A stretch of DNA of 10,108 nt from Oceanospirillaceae bacterium (GTDB lineage: Bacteria; Pseudomonadota; Gammaproteobacteria; Pseudomonadales; Balneatricaceae): NCBI GenBank assembly GCA_003521845.1, contig DPHB01000035.1, positions 991 through 11,098 of the forward strand. Reading direction: 5' to 3'. This document shows positions 7,642-10,108 of this stretch, in pieces (within the stretch, counting starts at the first letter, position 1; each line of letters starts with the position of its first letter). The position numbers were made by a program, and so were the translations under genes. The notes under the pieces are model-generated. The model was not told the DNA's origin and ran no database searches. It saw only the letters and a program-made list of their open reading frames with translations.

Positions 7642-8583
7642 CTAATAGAAGTAACGCCTATCGTTGAGGTCCGGATACAAATAAGCCACATCATCGGCAT
7701 AGCCGTTAAACAACAAGGTTTTTTGACGCCCGATACTACCGATAACGCGTTCACTAGCTTGCGACCAACGAGGGTGGTCAAATTTGGGATTGACGTTGGC
7801 ATAAAAACCGTATTCTTGCGGATTTTGACGCCACCAGGTATTGCGCGGCATATCTTCTATTAAGTCGATTCTGACAATCGATTTGGCATATTTGAAACCA
7901 TATTTCCACGGCACCACCAAGCGAATAGGCGCCCCTGTCTGTTGCTGCAATGGCTCGTCGTAAATCCCCGTCGCCAACAAGCTTAAAGGGTGCACAGCTT
8001 CTGCAATCGTTAAACCTTCTATATAAGGCCCACCAGCCCAGTTGGCATTAGGCATCTGCCGCTCATCATGCAAGGTTTCAAAGCGTACATATTTAGCTTT
8101 GCTGTTTGGTTTAGCCGCCTGAATAATTTTTGCTAACGGAATACCATTCCAAGGGACTACCATGGACCAGGCTTCTACACAGCGAAAACGATACAAACGA
8201 TTTTCAATATCGTGCTCGGCGTGCAACTCAGCAATGTCATAAATACCGGGTTTGTCCGCACCAACACCCCCCACTTCCACACTCCAAGGCGAAGTAATCA
8301 GAGTTTTTGCTGCCGTAGAAGGGTCGTCTTTAGAAAAACCAAATTCATAGTAGTTGTTGTAACTATTAATGATAGCCAATTTTGTTGCCTCTAGAGGCGT
8401 TGCAGACGCGGCCGCCTGCCCATTTAGTGATAAAGGCGCATTCGGGTCTAACAGCGCCTCCTCCGCATCGGCAAACAAGCCACTAGCTAATGGCAAAGTA
8501 AGGCTAGCCAAGCCCAAACCCAGCATACGGCGGCGCTGTAGAAATAAAGCTTGGGGCGTTATATCAGAACTTTTAACGGGCAT
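7642..8583 (-). CDS. msrP: Periplasmic methionine sulfoxide reductase, molybdopterin subunit MsrP (YedY)
   Basis: Molybdenum enzyme that reduces methionine sulfoxide in periplasmic proteins, fed by electrons from MsrQ. 313 residues, slightly shorter than the 334 of E. coli. A twin-arginine signal is present: QRRRMLGLG at 16-24, a hydrophobic run, then likely cleavage around 35-42. SYNNYYEFG (74-82) matches the cofactor-binding loop, and Cys135 in RFRCVEAWSMVVPW is the molybdenum ligand. Further family blocks are APIRLVVPWKYGFK and YGFYANVNPKFDHPRWSQ in the C-terminal half. GGAG lies 8 bases before the ATG. The start overlaps the end of msrQ by 11 bases. The stop lies 42 bases from that of the convergent GGDEF-EAL gene, with no obvious T-run terminator in that gap. 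Confidence 0.96.
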   Translation of the reverse strand: MPVKSSDITPQALFLQRRRMLGLGLASLTLPLASGLFADAEEALLDPNAPLSLNGQAAASATPLEATKLAIINSYNNYYEFGFSKDDPSTAAKTLITSPWSVEVGGVGADKPGIYDIAELHAEHDIENRLYRFRCVEAWSMVVPWNGIPLAKIIQAAKPNSKAKYVRFETLHDERQMPNANWAGGPYIEGLTIAEAVHPLSLLATGIYDEPLQQQTGAPIRLVVPWKYGFKYAKSIVRIDLIEDMPRNTWWRQNPQEYGFYANVNPKFDHPRWSQASERVIGSIGRQKTLLFNGYADDVAYLYPDLNDRRYFY

Positions 8584-9139
8584 ACCTAAATCTCCATATC
8601 ATCAGCGCAATTAACATCACCAGCAGTATTACCGGTTCAGCGGTAGCCACTTTTTGCGCCATCAAGTAGTGGCCAAGCGCCATGGGGATAGCCACATAGG
8701 TGACACAATGCAGAGCCTGCCAGCGTCGATAACCAAGCTTACGAGTGGCATTACGATTAGAAGTAAGCGCCATGGGCAGTAACAACACCACCGCTAGAAC
8801 TCCCAACCAGATAAAAAGATTGCCTTGCATCTCTTGCCACATCAGCAGCCAGTCAAAATTAAACTCTAAGCTTATCCAAACCAACAAGTGCGCCATAACC
8901 ATAGCAAAGGCCCAAAGCCCCACATAGCGCCTTAGAGGCACGTATACACGCGTAGCTGGGAAGTAATAACCAAGCGGCGTATAGAGCAACGTGATTAGCA
9001 GCAGATAACTGCCTATGCGACCGCTTATATCACGTAACTCCGTAACCACATCAGGCGCCTGCAATCCTAGCGCCAGCTGCCAAGCTACGAAAATTGTCAT
9101 CAGCACATTTAACAGCCACGCAAGACGCTTGATTTGCAC
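8573..9139 (-). CDS. msrQ: Haem-binding membrane subunit MsrQ (YedZ)
   Basis: Inner-membrane haem b protein that carries electrons from the respiratory chain or a flavin reductase to MsrP. 188 residues with the GTG start chosen here. About six hydrophobic helices; the ferric-reductase-like core carries His84 (MAHLLVW), His144 (LHCVTYVA) and His157 (GHYLM), spaced as His91, His151 and His164 of E. coli MsrQ. YRRWQALH precedes the second histidine as in the family. The start was chosen because AGGAA lies 6 bases before this GTG. An in-frame TTG at 9184 would add 15 hydrophilic residues but has no ribosome site. msrQ comes before msrP, the reverse of the E. coli order, and the 11-base overlap implies translational coupling. 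Confidence 0.9.
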   Translation of the reverse strand: MQIKRLAWLLNVLMTIFVAWQLALGLQAPDVVTELRDISGRIGSYLLLITLLYTPLGYYFPATRVYVPLRRYVGLWAFAMVMAHLLVWISLEFNFDWLLMWQEMQGNLFIWLGVLAVVLLLPMALTSNRNATRKLGYRRWQALHCVTYVAIPMALGHYLMAQKVATAEPVILLVMLIALMIWRFRYAR

Positions 9140-9145
9140 ATTCAA

Positions 9146-9150
9146 TTCCT
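9146..9150 (-). promoter_or_regulatory. Ribosome binding site deciding the msrQ start
   Basis: On the minus strand AGGAA lies 6 bases before the GTG at 9139. The in-frame upstream TTG at 9184 has only AT-rich sequence before it. The ATG at 9188 is in another frame. This supports GTG as the start codon. Confidence 0.6.
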
Positions 9151-9184
9151 GTTTGTTTGAAGTTGTTCTATAGTTTATACGCAA

Positions 9185-9203
9185 GCATATCTAAAAAATA
9201 TGC
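9185..9203. repeat. 6-bp inverted repeat in the msrQ / DUF924 divergent region
   Basis: GCATAT (9185-9190) and ATATGC (9198-9203) are perfect reverse complements across 7 bases. The site sits between the divergent msrQ and DUF924 starts, 46 bases from the msrQ GTG and 25 from the other ATG. It is a candidate operator, but AT-rich short repeats arise by chance and no known regulator is recognised. Confidence 0.4.
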
Positions 9204-9227
9204 AAATTAACTAAATCAGGCAACATT

Positions 9228-9764
9228 ATGTGGCAACAGATTATTCAATTTTGGTATCAAGAACTCACGCCAAAGCAGTGGTATATAAAAGATTTGCAAG
9301 TTGATCAACTTATTGACCAGCGCTTTGGTAGGTTAAACCAACAAGCCCAAGCAGGCGAGCTTTATACTTGGCGCCAAGAACCGTTAGGGAGATTGGCAGA
9401 GATCATCGTGCTAGACCAGTTTTCACGCAACCTATACCGCGACTCCGCATTAGCCTTTGCGGGCGATGCTATGGCGCTAACCTTAGCCCAAGAGGCCATT
9501 TATCATGGCTTAGACAAGGCCATGGATAATGCACAGAAGCAATTCCTATACATGCCCTTTATGCACAGCGAGTCAGCGGCGATACATGTAAAAGCAGAAG
9601 CTTTATTCGCCAACCTAGGCAATGACAACACTCTTAGCTTCGAACGCCAGCACAAGGCCATTATCGACCGCTTTGGCCGCTACCCGCACCGCAATGCCAT
9701 ACTTGACCGTGAATCTACATCTGCAGAGATTGCGTTTCTTACTCAGCCGGGGTCAAGCTTCTAG
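9228..9764 (+). CDS. DUF924 family protein
   Basis: 178-residue soluble protein of the DUF924 family (PF06041), whose biochemical role is not established. The family has an alpha-helical, TPR-like fold. Diagnostic blocks are seen: QFWYQELTPKQWY at the N terminus, LDQFSRNLYR at 62-71, FLYMPFMHSE at 106-115, DRFGRYPHRNAILDRESTSAE at about 147-167 and the conserved carboxy-terminal FLTQPGSSF. All usual blocks are present and length is normal, so the gene looks intact. CAGG lies 7 bases before the ATG. It is divergent from msrQ and alone in its unit within the window. No signal peptide or membrane segment. Confidence 0.93.
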   Translation: MWQQIIQFWYQELTPKQWYIKDLQVDQLIDQRFGRLNQQAQAGELYTWRQEPLGRLAEIIVLDQFSRNLYRDSALAFAGDAMALTLAQEAIYHGLDKAMDNAQKQFLYMPFMHSESAAIHVKAEALFANLGNDNTLSFERQHKAIIDRFGRYPHRNAILDRESTSAEIAFLTQPGSSF

Positions 9765-10053
9765 TCTTTTTACAGATCGTGCCAGCTGCTCGCTGGGCGC
9801 TTGCGATTATCCTACTGGCCTTACTTCCTTGGCTGACTGCGCCAGCTACCCTGCGCTATTGACTGTTCCATGGGCGCTGCGGAACTCGGCCTAAAAGGCA
9901 GGCCTCAGACAGTCCTCGCGCTTTTTCCATGGCCTAGCCAATATGCTCGGCGTCGTCATAACCGGCCAGCAAGATAATCGCAAGCGCCCAGCAAAAGCTT
10001 CGGATCGAAAATCAAAGAAAGATAAGTAGAATAGTATTAGAGAATTTCAGGCA
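9765..10053. other. Gene-free region between DUF924 gene and tRNA terminator
   Basis: No convincing gene. Most of it is the imperfect inverted repeat 9792-9992. Short frames exist on both strands, including a 35-codon frame at 9870-9977 without a ribosome site, but they lie within the repeat arms. No T-run terminator directly after the DUF924 stop; a small CCAGC-TGCTC-GCTGG hairpin (9782-9796) lies 18 bases past it. From about 10000 the sequence becomes AT-rich. Confidence 0.6.
9792..9992. repeat. ~200-bp imperfect inverted-repeat element
   Basis: Outer arms 9792-9820 and 9964-9992 are reverse complements at 27 of 29 positions. Nested pairs continue inward around nearly the same centre: 9857-9873 with 9927-9943 (13 of 17, including CCATGG), GCGC at 9874-9877 with 9918-9921, and GGCCT at 9888-9892 with AGGCC at 9900-9904. 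The whole element can therefore fold into one long hairpin on either strand. It is GC-richer than the DNA to its right. It could be a small non-autonomous repeat, a structured RNA, or a bidirectional stop region between the DUF924 gene and the tRNA. No transposase or clear target-site duplication is seen. Confidence 0.75.
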
Positions 10054-10079
10054 CAAAAAAACCACAACTAAGTGGCTTT
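10054..10079 (-). terminator. Intrinsic terminator of the tRNA-Asp transcript
   Basis: On the minus strand AAAGCCAC and GTGGTTTT pair over 8 bp (one G-T) around a TTAGTT loop, and the T-run continues to 7 bases. It begins about 9 bases beyond the tRNA 3' end, the expected place for a stable-RNA terminator. Confidence 0.85.
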
Positions 10080-10087
10080 AATGGAAA

Positions 10088-10108
10088 TGGCGGAACGGAC
10101 GGGATTCG
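10088..10108 (-). tRNA. tRNA 3' end, probably tRNA-Asp (partial)
   Basis: The last 21 bases, read on the minus strand, end in TCCCGTCCGTTCCGCCA: part of a T arm, the 3' half of the acceptor stem, discriminator G and encoded CCA. This agrees with the E. coli tRNA-Asp 3' end at all but one position, as I remember it. The anticodon lies outside the window, so identity rests on this match. tRNA-Asp often closes an rRNA operon in gammaproteobacteria, so more stable-RNA genes may lie beyond the edge (inference). Confidence 0.8.

Noticed and set aside
9622..9894. 90-codon plus-strand frame running past the DUF924 stop
   Set aside because: The first half is a shadow of the DUF924 gene in another frame and the rest is the repeat element. 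DUF924 ends with its normal PGSSF tail, so no frameshift is needed.
9870..9977. 35-codon plus-strand frame starting at CCATGG
   Set aside because: No ribosome site, and it lies within the inverted-repeat arms, where frames on both strands are open; sequence structure explains it better than coding.
9792..9992. Integron attC site or CRISPR-like repeat
   Set aside because: No GTTRRRY/RYYYAAC core pair and no repeated unit-spacer pattern; it is one two-armed inverted repeat.

Overview
The window looks like chromosomal DNA of a marine-type gammaproteobacterium of moderate GC, possibly Oceanospirillales-like. The grounds are the gene content (heterotetrameric sarcosine oxidase, a FabV-type enoyl reductase, MsrPQ), a tRNA-Val nearly identical to the E. 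coli one, and 3' CCA encoded in the tRNA genes. The genus cannot be fixed from the sequence.

Layout. Positions 1-3536 (minus strand) hold a tightly packed soxB-soxD-soxA operon for heterotetrameric sarcosine oxidase. soxA runs off the left edge after 661 codons. Upstream of it, on the same strand, is tRNA-Val(UAC) at 3793-3868 with a strong sigma70 promoter, a leader hairpin and a likely terminator. Divergent from the tRNA is fabV (4047-5243), an NADH-dependent enoyl-ACP reductase. Four bases after fabV starts a 783-residue membrane-anchored GGDEF-EAL protein (5248-7599), probably translated with it. Convergent to that pair is msrQ-msrP on the minus strand (9139-7642), a periplasmic methionine sulfoxide reductase system with its two genes in the reverse of the E. 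coli order. A DUF924 gene (9228-9764) diverges from msrQ. The right end has a gene-free stretch holding a ~200-bp imperfect inverted repeat, then a terminator and the 3' end of a minus-strand tRNA that matches tRNA-Asp.

How the genes fit together. SoxBDA demethylates sarcosine (from glycine betaine or creatine breakdown) to glycine with H2O2 release, passing the one-carbon unit to tetrahydrofolate. MsrPQ repairs oxidised methionines in periplasmic proteins using electrons from the membrane. FabV completes each fatty-acid elongation cycle. The downstream GGDEF-EAL protein may link membrane state to cyclic-di-GMP, but that link is inferred only from gene adjacency.

No mobile element with a transposase, no CRISPR array and no clear new gene system was found. 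The least explained pieces are the 9792-9992 inverted-repeat element, the 10-bp dyad between the tRNA-Val and fabV promoters, the nested helices around tRNA-Val, and the divergent EAL loop of the c-di-GMP protein.
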